Shown one piece after another: positions 1-6,185 of a stretch of DNA of 10,069 bases. The notes beneath the pieces are model-generated. The model was given only the letters and a program-made list of their open reading frames with translations, ran no database searches and had not been told where the DNA came from. The stretch's first letter is position 1. Each line of letters begins with the position of its first letter. Position numbers and translations under genes: made by a program. The stretch is from an uncultured Hyphomonadaceae bacterium (GTDB taxonomy: Bacteria > Pseudomonadota > Alphaproteobacteria > Caulobacterales > Hyphomonadaceae): assembly GCA_938049795.1 (NCBI GenBank), contig CALLCD010000015.1:1-10069 (forward strand). Reading direction: 5' to 3'.

Positions 1-186
1 AAGAGAGAAAAAGAAACACTGATAACGCTAAAGGCTGCTAAAGGCCCCGGCATCAAGAGTGCTCGTGTAATGATCTCCGTGGCAATCTCTCAAATGCAAG
101 CCGAAGCGGATTCCCTAAATCGACTCAAAGATGCGATTTTATCTGACATGATTGATACTGTTTCCGGCCCCCCAAGGTCGATCTAG
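1..186 (+). CDS. Partial 3' end of an unrecognised protein
   Basis: A reading frame is open from the first base of the window to a TAG at 184-186, giving 61 residues; the start lies outside the window. The other two forward frames close within about 40 bases. The peptide is mixed and charged, with Lys/Glu at its start, an Ala/Ile/Met-rich middle and an acidic helix-like tail (LKDAILSDMID). I do not recognise a family. Codon use differs from the rest of the window: AGA, ATA, CTA, TTA and GTA codons are frequent here, whereas the other genes prefer GC-ending codons. That could mean a recently acquired gene, or non-coding DNA that happens to be open. Seen: the open frame and the composition. Inferred: that it is coding. 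Confidence 0.4.
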   Translation, partial: KREKETLITLKAAKGPGIKSARVMISVAISQMQAEADSLNRLKDAILSDMIDTVSGPPRSI

Positions 187-199
187 CCGTCCTTCATTG

Positions 200-225
200 G
201 GCGTTTATTACCGCTATCTAACGCC
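200..225. repeat. Short inverted repeat after the partial gene
   Basis: GGCGTT at 200-205 and AACGCC at 220-225 form a perfect 6-bp inverted repeat around a 14-base loop, 13 bases after the stop of the partial gene. No T-run follows on the plus strand, so it is a weak terminator candidate at best. The rest of 187-332, between the partial gene and the phosphatase-like gene, shows no convincing gene. Confidence 0.2.
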
Positions 226-332
226 TCCTCCGACGCCGAAACCAGATCCCCGCGTCGCCCCTATTCGCGAACACCCGCCCCCCGTGTCCCCTGCGACCAA
301 TCTCCTCGCCCAATTCAACCCGCCCCGCGCAG

Positions 333-806
333 CTAGCGCTCTGGCGGCTCATGCCCCAGCGCAACCCGTGCCATATCGCCAATGAAGCCCGCCCACACGC
401 CGCCCGGGCGCCAGACTGTGTCCATAATCGCCTTGGCGTGGTCAGCGTCGAGTTTCCCTGTTTCCATAGCATAGCGATAGAGAAAGGCCGTTACCCGCAA
501 ATTGGCGATACAATGGATATGCACCGTGCGGGCGTCGAGCGTCGCAAAAACATCGCTGAAGGCCTGGAAGTCCTGATCGGTCGGGGCATCGAACGCGACG
601 GGGACATGGACATAGCGCATCCCGCAGTCGGCCACGGTTTTGGCTTCATCCGGCAGTGCTTTCTCATGCTCATGCAGACCAAGATTGATGATATGCGAGA
701 CACCGAGCGGTTTCAGCGCCTTGATCTGCGCCTCGGTCGGCTGGCCTGAACTGGTCAATTGAGGACCAATCCGCCGCCAATGATAGATATGTTCAGGATC
801 TTGCAT
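333..806 (-). CDS. Protein tyrosine phosphatase-like protein with short P-loop
   Basis: A 157-residue cytoplasmic protein with no signal peptide or membrane segment. It resembles the small dual-specificity phosphatase-like family (DUF442 / beta-lactamase-hydrolase-like fold). Visible landmarks are an N-terminal GQPTEAQ segment (21-27), the strand-turn HIINLGL (38-44), VHVPVAFDAPTDQDF (66-80) with possible general acids Asp73 or Asp77, and the active-site region HIHCIANLRVTAF (97-109). Cys99 and Arg104 are separated by four residues, not the five of the classical CX5R loop; I believe part of this family shares that form. The ATG at 806 was chosen because the family-like sequence begins there, a GGAG lies about 10 bases upstream, and a good promoter lies just beyond. 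The frame stays open to 1109, but that extension runs into the divergent gene and is Arg/Trp-rich noise. Function and substrate are unknown; phosphatase activity is only inferred. Confidence 0.75.
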   Translation of the reverse strand: MQDPEHIYHWRRIGPQLTSSGQPTEAQIKALKPLGVSHIINLGLHEHEKALPDEAKTVADCGMRYVHVPVAFDAPTDQDFQAFSDVFATLDARTVHIHCIANLRVTAFLYRYAMETGKLDADHAKAIMDTVWRPGGVWAGFIGDMARVALGHEPPER

Positions 807-847
807 CGGTCGAGGGCTCCATGCTTGGACACGCCAGTCACAGCGCC

Positions 848-875
848 ATTCTATCACACCCCGCCCCCATGACAA
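848..875 (-). promoter_or_regulatory. Candidate sigma-70 promoter for the phosphatase-like gene
   Basis: On the minus strand TTGTCA (875-870) and TAGAAT (853-848) are 16 bases apart, each matching the -35 or -10 consensus at five of six positions. Transcription would start near 841 and leave a leader of about 35 bases before the ATG at 806. It sits inside the divergent gap, next to the promoter facing the other way. Confidence 0.45.
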
Positions 876-902
876 TTCAACCCGCCATCCCCCTACGGCA
901 CC

Positions 903-930
903 TCGACAAGCACGGATATGCGCGTACACT
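903..930 (+). promoter_or_regulatory. Candidate promoter for the quinohemoprotein dehydrogenase
   Basis: TCGACA at 903-908 (five of six to the -35 consensus) and TACACT at 925-930 (four of six to the -10) are 16 bases apart. A start near 937 would give a leader of about 25 bases containing the AGGGAG ribosome binding site. No obvious regulator-binding palindrome is seen here. Confidence 0.35.
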
Positions 931-949
931 CTGGGATACAAAATTTCTG

Positions 950-955
950 AGGGAG
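950..955 (+). promoter_or_regulatory. Ribosome binding site that fixes the dehydrogenase start
   Basis: AGGGAG at 950-955 lies six bases before the ATG at 962. That ATG gives a complete lipoprotein signal peptide, whereas the in-frame ATG at 821 would bury it behind 47 extra residues. This site therefore decides the start. Confidence 0.75.
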
Positions 956-961
956 AAAGAG

Positions 962-3175
962 ATGAGCGGATCATTGCGGAACAGTTTTCTGGCGGCGGCT
1001 TTGATGTCACTGGCGGCCTGTGGTGGCCAATCCGGCGAGCAGGGGAGCGCGCCAGATACAAGCGCCTCAACCAGCCCGTCCGACGCCGCTCGAGCCACCC
1101 CAGCCACAAACCCCGGCGCAGATGTCAACGCCGCGCGCATCCTCGCCGCCCGGTCAACGCCTCAAGACTGGCTCTCCTATGGCGGCACCTATGACGAACA
1201 GCGCCATTCCGGCCTCAGCGCCGTCTCGACCGAAAACGTCACCGATCTCGGCGTCGCATGGACCTATGACCTCGCCACAGCGCGCGGCGTCGAAGCCACG
1301 CCGATTGTCGTTGATGGCGTCATGTACGTCACCTCCGCCTGGTCCGTCGTCTATGCGCTAGACGCCAAAACCGGAGACGAGCTCTGGGTGTTCGACCCCG
1401 AAGTGCCCCGCGAGCGCGGCGTGCATGCGTGTTGCGACGTCGTCAATCGCGGTGTCGCCATCTGGGAGGGGAAAGTCTTTGTCGGCACAATTGACGGCCG
1501 ACTGATCGCGCTCGATTCAGCCAGCGGCGACGTCCTCTGGGACACGCTGACCGTGGACCTCTCCAAACCCTACACCATCACCGGCGCCCCGCGCGTCGTC
1601 AAAGGCCGCGTCCTGATCGGCAATGGTGGCGCAGAGCTGGGCGTGCGCGGCTATATCTCCGCATACGACGCAAATACCGGCGAGATGGACTGGCGCTTCT
1701 ACACCGCACCAAACCCCGACAAACAGCCCGACGGCGCAGCGTCCGACAAAGCCTTTGAAACCGTCGGCAATGTCACATGGGGCGACGAGGGCGCGTGGAC
1801 CACAGATGGCGGCGGCGGCACGGTCTGGGACTCCATTGTCTATGACGAGGTCAACGATCTCATCATCTTCGGCGTCGGCAATGGCTCTCCGTGGAACCGC
1901 GACATCCGCGATCCGTCTGGCGGGGACAATCTCTTCTTGTCCTCTATCGTTGCGGTCAATCCTGAAACCGGCGACTATGTCTGGCATTACCAGACCACGC
2001 CCGGCGACAATTGGGACTATACAGCCACCCAAACCATCATCCTCGCCGACCTGCCCATTGGCGAGAACGGCACGGACCGCCGCGTCGCCATGCAGGCCCC
2101 GAAAAACGGCTTCTTCTATGTCATTGATGCGGCCACGGGCGAATTTATCTCCGGCAATAATTTCGTCCCCCAGACATGGACGACCGGCCTTGATGAAAAT
2201 GGCCGCCCAATCGAAGTGGCCAGCGCGCGCTATGCCACCGATGTCATCCTGCAAAGCCCGGGACCACTCGGCGCACACAATTGGCACCCGATGGCCTACA
2301 GCCCCGATCTCGGCCTTGCCTTCATCCCCGCCCAGGAAATCCCGCAAGCGCTGCAAGCGGACGCCCGTTTCGACGAACGCGCGACCCGCTGGAACACCGG
2401 CGTCAATCTCGACAGCGGCAATGTCACCGACATTCCGCCCGGTTTCATGTCCGGTTTCCGCACCCTGCTCAAAGGTCGTCTTATCGCATGGGATCCGGTC
2501 ACCCAGAGCCCGCGCTGGACCGTCGAACACCCGACGGCATGGAATGGTGGCGTCCTGTCCACCGCAGGCAGGTTGATCTTTCAAGGCCGCCTCGACGGCA
2601 CATTCTCCGCCTATGACGCCGCCGACGGCACATTGCTCTGGAGCGAGGACGTGAAATCCGGCGCAGCCTCCGGCCCGGGCACGTATGAGATTGATGGCGA
2701 GCAATATGTTACCATCACAACCGGCTGGGGCTCGGCCTATGGTCTGGTCGTCGGCTTCGATGTGGACCGCGCCACCCCGACCGTCGGCAAAGTCGTCACC
2801 TTCAAACTCGGCGGCACCGGCACAATCGCCGCCCCCGAAGGCCCGCGCATCGACCGCGTTCCTGCCGCCGAACCGTTCGGAGACACCGCCATGCATGATG
2901 CTGGCCGCGCGCTCTATGCGCAAAATTGCGGCGTCTGCCACGGCTCGCTTGCGGTCAGTTCCGGCGTGCTACCAGATCTGCGCTGGTCACAGATCACCGG
3001 CAATGCCGAGGCCTGGAACAGCGTCGTGCTCGAAGGCTCCCTGTCGCAAAACGGCATGGTCTCTTTTGCCGATTATATCAGCGCCGAAGACAGCGAAGCC
3101 ATCCGCGCCTATATCACCAAACGCGCCCATGAAACCCTCGCCAATGAAGCCGCCGAAGCACAGAGCGAGGATTAG
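962..3175 (+). CDS. PQQ-dependent quinohemoprotein alcohol dehydrogenase, lipoprotein
   Basis: A 737-residue type II quinohemoprotein alcohol dehydrogenase. It oxidises alcohols in the periplasm with PQQ and passes electrons through its own cytochrome c domain. Residues 1-20 form a lipoprotein signal peptide with lipobox LAAC (Cys20, followed by Gly), then a Ser/Thr/Ala/Pro-rich linker to about residue 60. The PQQ propeller spans about 60-620 and carries the vicinal disulfide Cys157-Cys158 (HACCD), Glu225 (GNGGAELG), Asn307 (GNGSPW) and catalytic Asp352 (DNWDYT); the spacing fits methanol dehydrogenase Glu177/Asn261/Asp303. Thr354, two residues after the Asp, is not the extra Asp of lanthanide enzymes, so calcium is expected. 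The cytochrome c domain has CGVCH (656-660) and likely axial Met699. The propeller resembles Comamonas-type ethanol dehydrogenase. Most relatives are soluble, so the lipid anchor is unusual. No PQQ synthesis gene or partner cytochrome is nearby; the substrate cannot be told. Confidence 0.95.
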   Translation: MSGSLRNSFLAAALMSLAACGGQSGEQGSAPDTSASTSPSDAARATPATNPGADVNAARILAARSTPQDWLSYGGTYDEQRHSGLSAVSTENVTDLGVAWTYDLATARGVEATPIVVDGVMYVTSAWSVVYALDAKTGDELWVFDPEVPRERGVHACCDVVNRGVAIWEGKVFVGTIDGRLIALDSASGDVLWDTLTVDLSKPYTITGAPRVVKGRVLIGNGGAELGVRGYISAYDANTGEMDWRFYTAPNPDKQPDGAASDKAFETVGNVTWGDEGAWTTDGGGGTVWDSIVYDEVNDLIIFGVGNGSPWNRDIRDPSGGDNLFLSSIVAVNPETGDYVWHYQTTPGDNWDYTATQTIILADLPIGENGTDRRVAMQAPKNGFFYVIDAATGEFISGNNFVPQTWTTGLDENGRPIEVASARYATDVILQSPGPLGAHNWHPMAYSPDLGLAFIPAQEIPQALQADARFDERATRWNTGVNLDSGNVTDIPPGFMSGFRTLLKGRLIAWDPVTQSPRWTVEHPTAWNGGVLSTAGRLIFQGRLDGTFSAYDAADGTLLWSEDVKSGAASGPGTYEIDGEQYVTITTGWGSAYGLVVGFDVDRATPTVGKVVTFKLGGTGTIAAPEGPRIDRVPAAEPFGDTAMHDAGRALYAQNCGVCHGSLAVSSGVLPDLRWSQITGNAEAWNSVVLEGSLSQNGMVSFADYISAEDSEAIRAYITKRAHETLANEAAEAQSED

Positions 3176-3177
3176 TC

Positions 3178-3220
3178 AGCGCCTGACAATAGGTATATAC
3201 TTATCCGAGGCGCTAATTTT
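3178..3220 (+). terminator. Dyad element after the dehydrogenase, possible terminator
   Basis: AGCGCCT at 3178-3184 pairs perfectly with AGGCGCT at 3208-3214, and TTTT at 3217-3220 follows after AA. Inside lies a near-palindrome, ATAGGTATATACTTAT (3189-3204), symmetric at 14 of 16 positions with the mismatches able to form G-U pairs in RNA. It begins two bases after the dehydrogenase stop, as an intrinsic terminator would, but the T-run is short. It could equally be a protein-binding operator for the next gene. Confidence 0.4.
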
Positions 3221-3236
3221 CTAGCTGGATGACCCT

Positions 3237-3779
3237 ATGCATATTTTGGGATTAATCATTATGCTGCTCATTTCAGCGGCAGTTTGGTATTCGCGGCTCA
3301 AAGCGCTTGGCGGTGCCGCGCGTGATGTTGGCAAGGTCGCCCGGCGTGTGCGCAATGCGCCGCGCAAATTCGCCTTTATGCATCGGGCAGGCCGAACGGG
3401 ATTACGGGCCGTGGACGATCCGCGCGAGGCCAGTGCCATTTTGATGGTGCTCATGGCCGGAGGCTATGGCGAACAGCCGATGGACCCCGAATATGAGCGC
3501 GTCATTCAGCAAGAAGCGTCAAAAGTGTTTGATCTCGATGCAGGCGAGGCCGAAGACTTGATGACCCATGCGGTCTGGATGGTGCGCGATGTCGAGCTCG
3601 TGTCCGGCGTTGTGTTGCGGATGACGCAAATGATCAAGCAGACACCGGGGATCGGCCCCACCGAACTTGTCGATCTCTATGAAATGCTCAGCGCCGTGGG
3701 GCAGGCCGTGACCGCTCCGAACGAAGAACAGCAGCGCATTCTCGAGCTCTATCGCGGTAAAGTCGGCTTGTCCGCCTGA
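3237..3779 (+). CDS. Membrane-anchored TerB-like protein
   Basis: A 180-residue protein. Residues 3-18 are one hydrophobic membrane segment (ILGLIIMLLISAAVWY), followed by a basic Arg/Lys-rich stretch to about 50, so the bulk is predicted to be cytoplasmic. Residues about 58-175 are all-helical and resemble TerB-like (tellurite-resistance TerB superfamily) domains: DPREASAILMVLMA, an acidic turn (MDPEYERVIQQEASKVFDL) and a following helix pair. The assignment rests on pattern memory and is moderate; no function can be given beyond a possible metal- or stress-linked scaffold at the membrane. The ATG at 3237 has only a weak ribosome binding site (GGA about seven bases upstream). The stop overlaps the next gene's start (TGATG), which suggests coupled translation with the sulfotransferase. 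Confidence 0.65.
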   Translation: MHILGLIIMLLISAAVWYSRLKALGGAARDVGKVARRVRNAPRKFAFMHRAGRTGLRAVDDPREASAILMVLMAGGYGEQPMDPEYERVIQQEASKVFDLDAGEAEDLMTHAVWMVRDVELVSGVVLRMTQMIKQTPGIGPTELVDLYEMLSAVGQAVTAPNEEQQRILELYRGKVGLSA

Positions 3780-4609
3780 TGGCAATGGCGGCCATAGACC
3801 CACGTTTTAAAACCAAAGCTCGGAAAGACCGCTGGGGCAATTTCACCCTGCTGCGCCATGGCGCGTTTGACGGCATGTTGTGCACCTCGAAAAATTCCGG
3901 CACCCATTGGGTCAAATACATGTTGGCCATTGCACTGGCCGAAACCTATCATATTCCGCCGCCGGAGTATTTTTCCGAAAAAGCCGTGCGCCCTTATATC
4001 GGCTGGACGAAAGACCAGCCCGTCCATCCTGAACTGCCAAAGCTCGCCTTCAGCCACACCATTCCGCACCAATTGGCCAATTGGGGATGGGCGCGAACGC
4101 TGGCGGGCCTGCCGCCCTATGTCCTGCTCGTGCGCCACCCGATGAGCATCCTGGCCAGCCATTTTGCCAAATGGGAATGGGACATCAAAGTGGATTGGCT
4201 CACCTATCTCAAGGGCGAACCAACCGGCAAACAGTTCCGCTGTGACCTCTACTGGATTGCCCGTTTCTGGAACCGCTGGGGTGAATGGCGCGCGCGCGAC
4301 CCCTCACGCATCCACCTTGTTCACTATGAAGATGTCCGTCAGACCCCGCGCGAAACATTGCAAGCCATCGCCGCCCATTGGGGCATCCGCCTCAGCCCCG
4401 CCGCGCTTGATGCGGCTGTGCGCGGCGGCACCAAAGAGGCCATGGCCGCCAAAGTCGACCCCGATGCCGAACCAAATGTCCTGCAAAACCGCAAAGACCG
4501 CCTTGAAGACCTGTTCTCAGGAAAGGCGAGGGCGATCTACAATGAACGCATCCAAACCCATTTCAGCGCCTCACTCGGCTATGACCTCTTAGCCATCCCG
4601 AAAGCCTAA
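3779..4609 (+). CDS. Sulfotransferase family protein
   Basis: A 276-residue cytosolic-type sulfotransferase with no signal peptide or membrane segment, expected to move a sulfuryl group from PAPS to a small acceptor. Visible landmarks are the 5'-phosphosulfate loop SKNSGTHW (37-44), a candidate catalytic His93 in AFSHTIPH, and the 3'-phosphate-binding segment LVRHPMSILASHF (117-129), with Arg119 and Ser127 at the eight-residue spacing typical of the family. HYEDV follows in the middle, and a degenerate C-terminal PAPS loop may be NRKDRLEDLFS. The usual Asp in the RxPxD segment is Ser123 here. The start ATG shares its A with the upstream TGA; an ATG two codons later is possible. The 3' end overlaps the convergent esterase gene by four bases, leaving no room for a terminator. 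The acceptor is unknown. Confidence 0.85.
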   Translation: MAMAAIDPRFKTKARKDRWGNFTLLRHGAFDGMLCTSKNSGTHWVKYMLAIALAETYHIPPPEYFSEKAVRPYIGWTKDQPVHPELPKLAFSHTIPHQLANWGWARTLAGLPPYVLLVRHPMSILASHFAKWEWDIKVDWLTYLKGEPTGKQFRCDLYWIARFWNRWGEWRARDPSRIHLVHYEDVRQTPRETLQAIAAHWGIRLSPAALDAAVRGGTKEAMAAKVDPDAEPNVLQNRKDRLEDLFSGKARAIYNERIQTHFSASLGYDLLAIPKA

Positions 4610-5685
4610 TCCAGCCCAAGCGCCTCGCTAATGTCAGCGGCCAGCACTTGCCCCATGTAAAACTGCGTGTCCGCGCTCGGGTGATAGTCGCAGCCATAGG
4701 TCTGGCCATCCGGCGCATTGGTGAAATTGACAAAGCGCACCTTGTCGTCCCCCGCCGTGTTGCGCGCTTCAACCGCGCCCTTGATGGAAGCAATCGCCGC
4801 ATCATAGACATCAAGCCTACCCATCGGCCCCCACCCGGCAATCAGAACCGCGTTCGGATGGTCAGCGCGCAGACGGACCAGAAAATCTTCGTAATTATGA
4901 TCAAACCCAACGCCCGGATCGCCATCGGAAAAATCATTCGTTCCAAGATGAACCACAACCACATCCATCTCGATGTCTGATGAAATGGCAGGCGTCTCGC
5001 CCAGCATCAGCCGGTTATAGACAGCGCGCATGGTCGGCCTGTCATCATTCTCCCAGTTCCGCGTCAGTCCGCGTCCCGAAGAGGCGATCACCGTGACATC
5101 CGCATCCAGCATCCGTCCGGCCACAGCGCCAAAGGCGAGATTGGCGTTCTGCGTTTCAGGGCTGAACGTACAGTCCTGATTTGCACCCTCAACGCCATAT
5201 CCGGTCGAGATGGAATCTCCGAGCACCAGCATTTGCAGCTCGGCTGGCACGCCAATCTCGATCTCGCCATCATAAGGGTCAAAGCCCGCAAACAGGATCG
5301 GCGCCGCTGGCCGTTCACCGCGAAGCACCATGCGAATGTCATATGTGCCCTGAACATCATCAATAATCGGATAGGCAAACCGCCCGCGTTCCAGCGTGAT
5401 CGGCGTGGTCACGCCATTGATCTCGACATCCAGCTGCGCATTTTCGCCATTGGTGATGATCACGTCCAGCTTGCTGCCGGTAAATGTGGTCGCCACCATG
5501 CTGCCCGGCCATGACAGGAATGTCCCCGTCGCCGTTGTGGAGTCAATCGGACCCACGGTGCGGAATGTCCGCGCTTCTGCCGGAGCGGTTGGCGCATCGT
5601 TGACAGCACAAGCCGACAAGACGCTGCCAGCCAGCGCAGCACAAAGCACAGTGTTTCGGATCGCAGTGTTTCGGATCAATGACAT
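4606..5685 (-). CDS. SGNH/GDSL esterase lipoprotein, CE2-like
   Basis: A 359-residue secreted lipoprotein: an n-region with Arg, a hydrophobic core, then lipobox LSAC with Cys26. Residues about 40-135 look like the beta-sandwich that precedes the catalytic domain in carbohydrate esterase family 2. The SGNH hydrolase domain follows, with block I GDSIS (156-160, Ser158), block II SSGRG (202-206, Gly204), block III GTND (248-251, Asn250) and block V CDYHPS (332-337, Asp333 and His335). CE2 enzymes remove acetyl groups from sugars, so a polysaccharide deacetylase/esterase role in the periplasm or at the outer membrane is likely but inferred. The start at 5685 has GAGGGA (5696-5691) five bases upstream. 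It lies 46 bases after the YciI-like gene on the same strand, probably in one operon, and ends tail-to-tail with the sulfotransferase. Confidence 0.88.
   Translation of the reverse strand: MSLIRNTAIRNTVLCAALAGSVLSACAVNDAPTAPAEARTFRTVGPIDSTTATGTFLSWPGSMVATTFTGSKLDVIITNGENAQLDVEINGVTTPITLERGRFAYPIIDDVQGTYDIRMVLRGERPAAPILFAGFDPYDGEIEIGVPAELQMLVLGDSISTGYGVEGANQDCTFSPETQNANLAFGAVAGRMLDADVTVIASSGRGLTRNWENDDRPTMRAVYNRLMLGETPAISSDIEMDVVVVHLGTNDFSDGDPGVGFDHNYEDFLVRLRADHPNAVLIAGWGPMGRLDVYDAAIASIKGAVEARNTAGDDKVRFVNFTNAPDGQTYGCDYHPSADTQFYMGQVLAADISEALGLD
5649..5678. repeat. 15-bp tandem duplication in the esterase signal peptide
   Basis: Two adjacent 15-base units (5649-5663 and 5664-5678) share 14 identical bases, CAGTGTTTCGGATC. 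They are in frame in the minus-strand esterase gene and encode the repeated IRNT in residues 4-12, lengthening the n-region of the signal peptide by five residues. This is what slipped-strand replication would leave. Confidence 0.8.
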
Positions 5686-5731
5686 GGTCGTCCCTCAAAT
5701 TCTTGATCGAGCGTGCAAAAACACACTCGGG

Positions 5732-6025
5732 CTAGGCTTTTCCGTCTCCGATCGCCCACGTAAACGGGCGGATCTCCACGGTCTCGAATACTCCCGCCTT
5801 TGCATATGGATCTTCAGCCGCCCAGTCGCGAACGTCCTGAAGCGTGTCCATGTCCATAACAAACACAGATCCGGCAAAGGTTTCCCCATCATCAGCAAAA
5901 ACCGGGCCAGCCATGCGGATCTTGTCCGCAAATCCCGCCGCCCAGGCCAGATGATCGGGCCGATTGGCCATTCTCAGCGGTAAGGCATCGGCCTTGTCAC
6001 GGGCGTTTACAATAAAAAGCGGCAT
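5732..6025 (-). CDS. YciI-like family protein
   Basis: A 97-residue cytoplasmic protein of the YciI-like (dimeric ferredoxin-like alpha/beta barrel) superfamily. The sequence starts MPLFIVNARD, as typical members do, has the conserved RPDHLAW segment with Asp24 and His25 at the putative active site, a central strand GSVFVMD (52-58), and the DPYAKAGVF motif (72-80) near the end. The ATG at 6025 was chosen over the one at 6064 because the family pattern begins there. The biochemical role of the family is largely unknown. It is first in a likely two-gene operon with the esterase lipoprotein and is divergent from the TetR regulator, which may control it. Confidence 0.85.
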   Translation of the reverse strand: MPLFIVNARDKADALPLRMANRPDHLAWAAGFADKIRMAGPVFADDGETFAGSVFVMDMDTLQDVRDWAAEDPYAKAGVFETVEIRPFTWAIGDGKA

Positions 6026-6067
6026 AGAAAGTCTTGTCCTTGATGTAGAAAATACGGCAAGCAAACT

Positions 6068-6106
6068 CGCACATACTTGCGTACTTGGTGTGACAAATTT
6101 ATAGAT
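6068..6106 (+). promoter_or_regulatory. Divergent promoter region with possible TetR operator
   Basis: The gap between the YciI-like gene and TetR holds a candidate plus-strand promoter: TTGCGT (6077-6082), 17 bases, then TATAGA (6100-6105). Overlapping its -35 are an inverted repeat CGCA-N6-TGCG (6068-6081) and a direct repeat TACTTG at 6074-6079 and 6082-6087. On the minus strand TTGTCA (6096-6091) and TATGTG (6075-6070), 15 bases apart, could drive the YciI-like operon. A TetR dimer bound here could repress both directions, as is common in the family; binding is inferred. Confidence 0.35.
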
Positions 6107-6185
6107 CGTTCAAATGTTAATCTAGTATGAACCGCCATCACAAGCGGGTATCGCGCGCAAAAGTGCGATCAGGGGAAGATAAACC

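Noticed and set aside
152..385. A 77-codon Pro-rich plus-strand frame
   Set aside because: Low-complexity Pro/Ala composition, no ribosome binding site, and it overlaps the phosphatase-like gene; probably chance.
821..961. Upstream ATG at 821 for the dehydrogenase
   Set aside because: It would put 47 residues before a complete lipoprotein signal peptide; the ATG at 962 has a strong ribosome binding site.
807..1109. N-terminal extension of the phosphatase-like gene up to 1109
   Set aside because: The extension crosses the divergent promoters and the start of the dehydrogenase, and its Arg/Trp-rich sequence is not protein-like.
1517..2941. A 474-codon open frame on the minus strand inside the dehydrogenase gene
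   Set aside because: It is antisense to a gene with full family motifs; the Ala/Gly/Asp/Ile-rich product matches no family, and GC-rich third positions explain the long open frame.
962..3175. Reading the dehydrogenase as a lanthanide-dependent XoxF-type methanol dehydrogenase
   Set aside because: The extra metal-binding Asp is replaced by Thr354, and a C-terminal cytochrome c domain is fused, which XoxF lacks.
5396..5983. A 195-codon plus-strand frame across the esterase and YciI-like genes
   Set aside because: It runs antisense through two recognisable genes and their gap, with no family resemblance or ribosome binding site.
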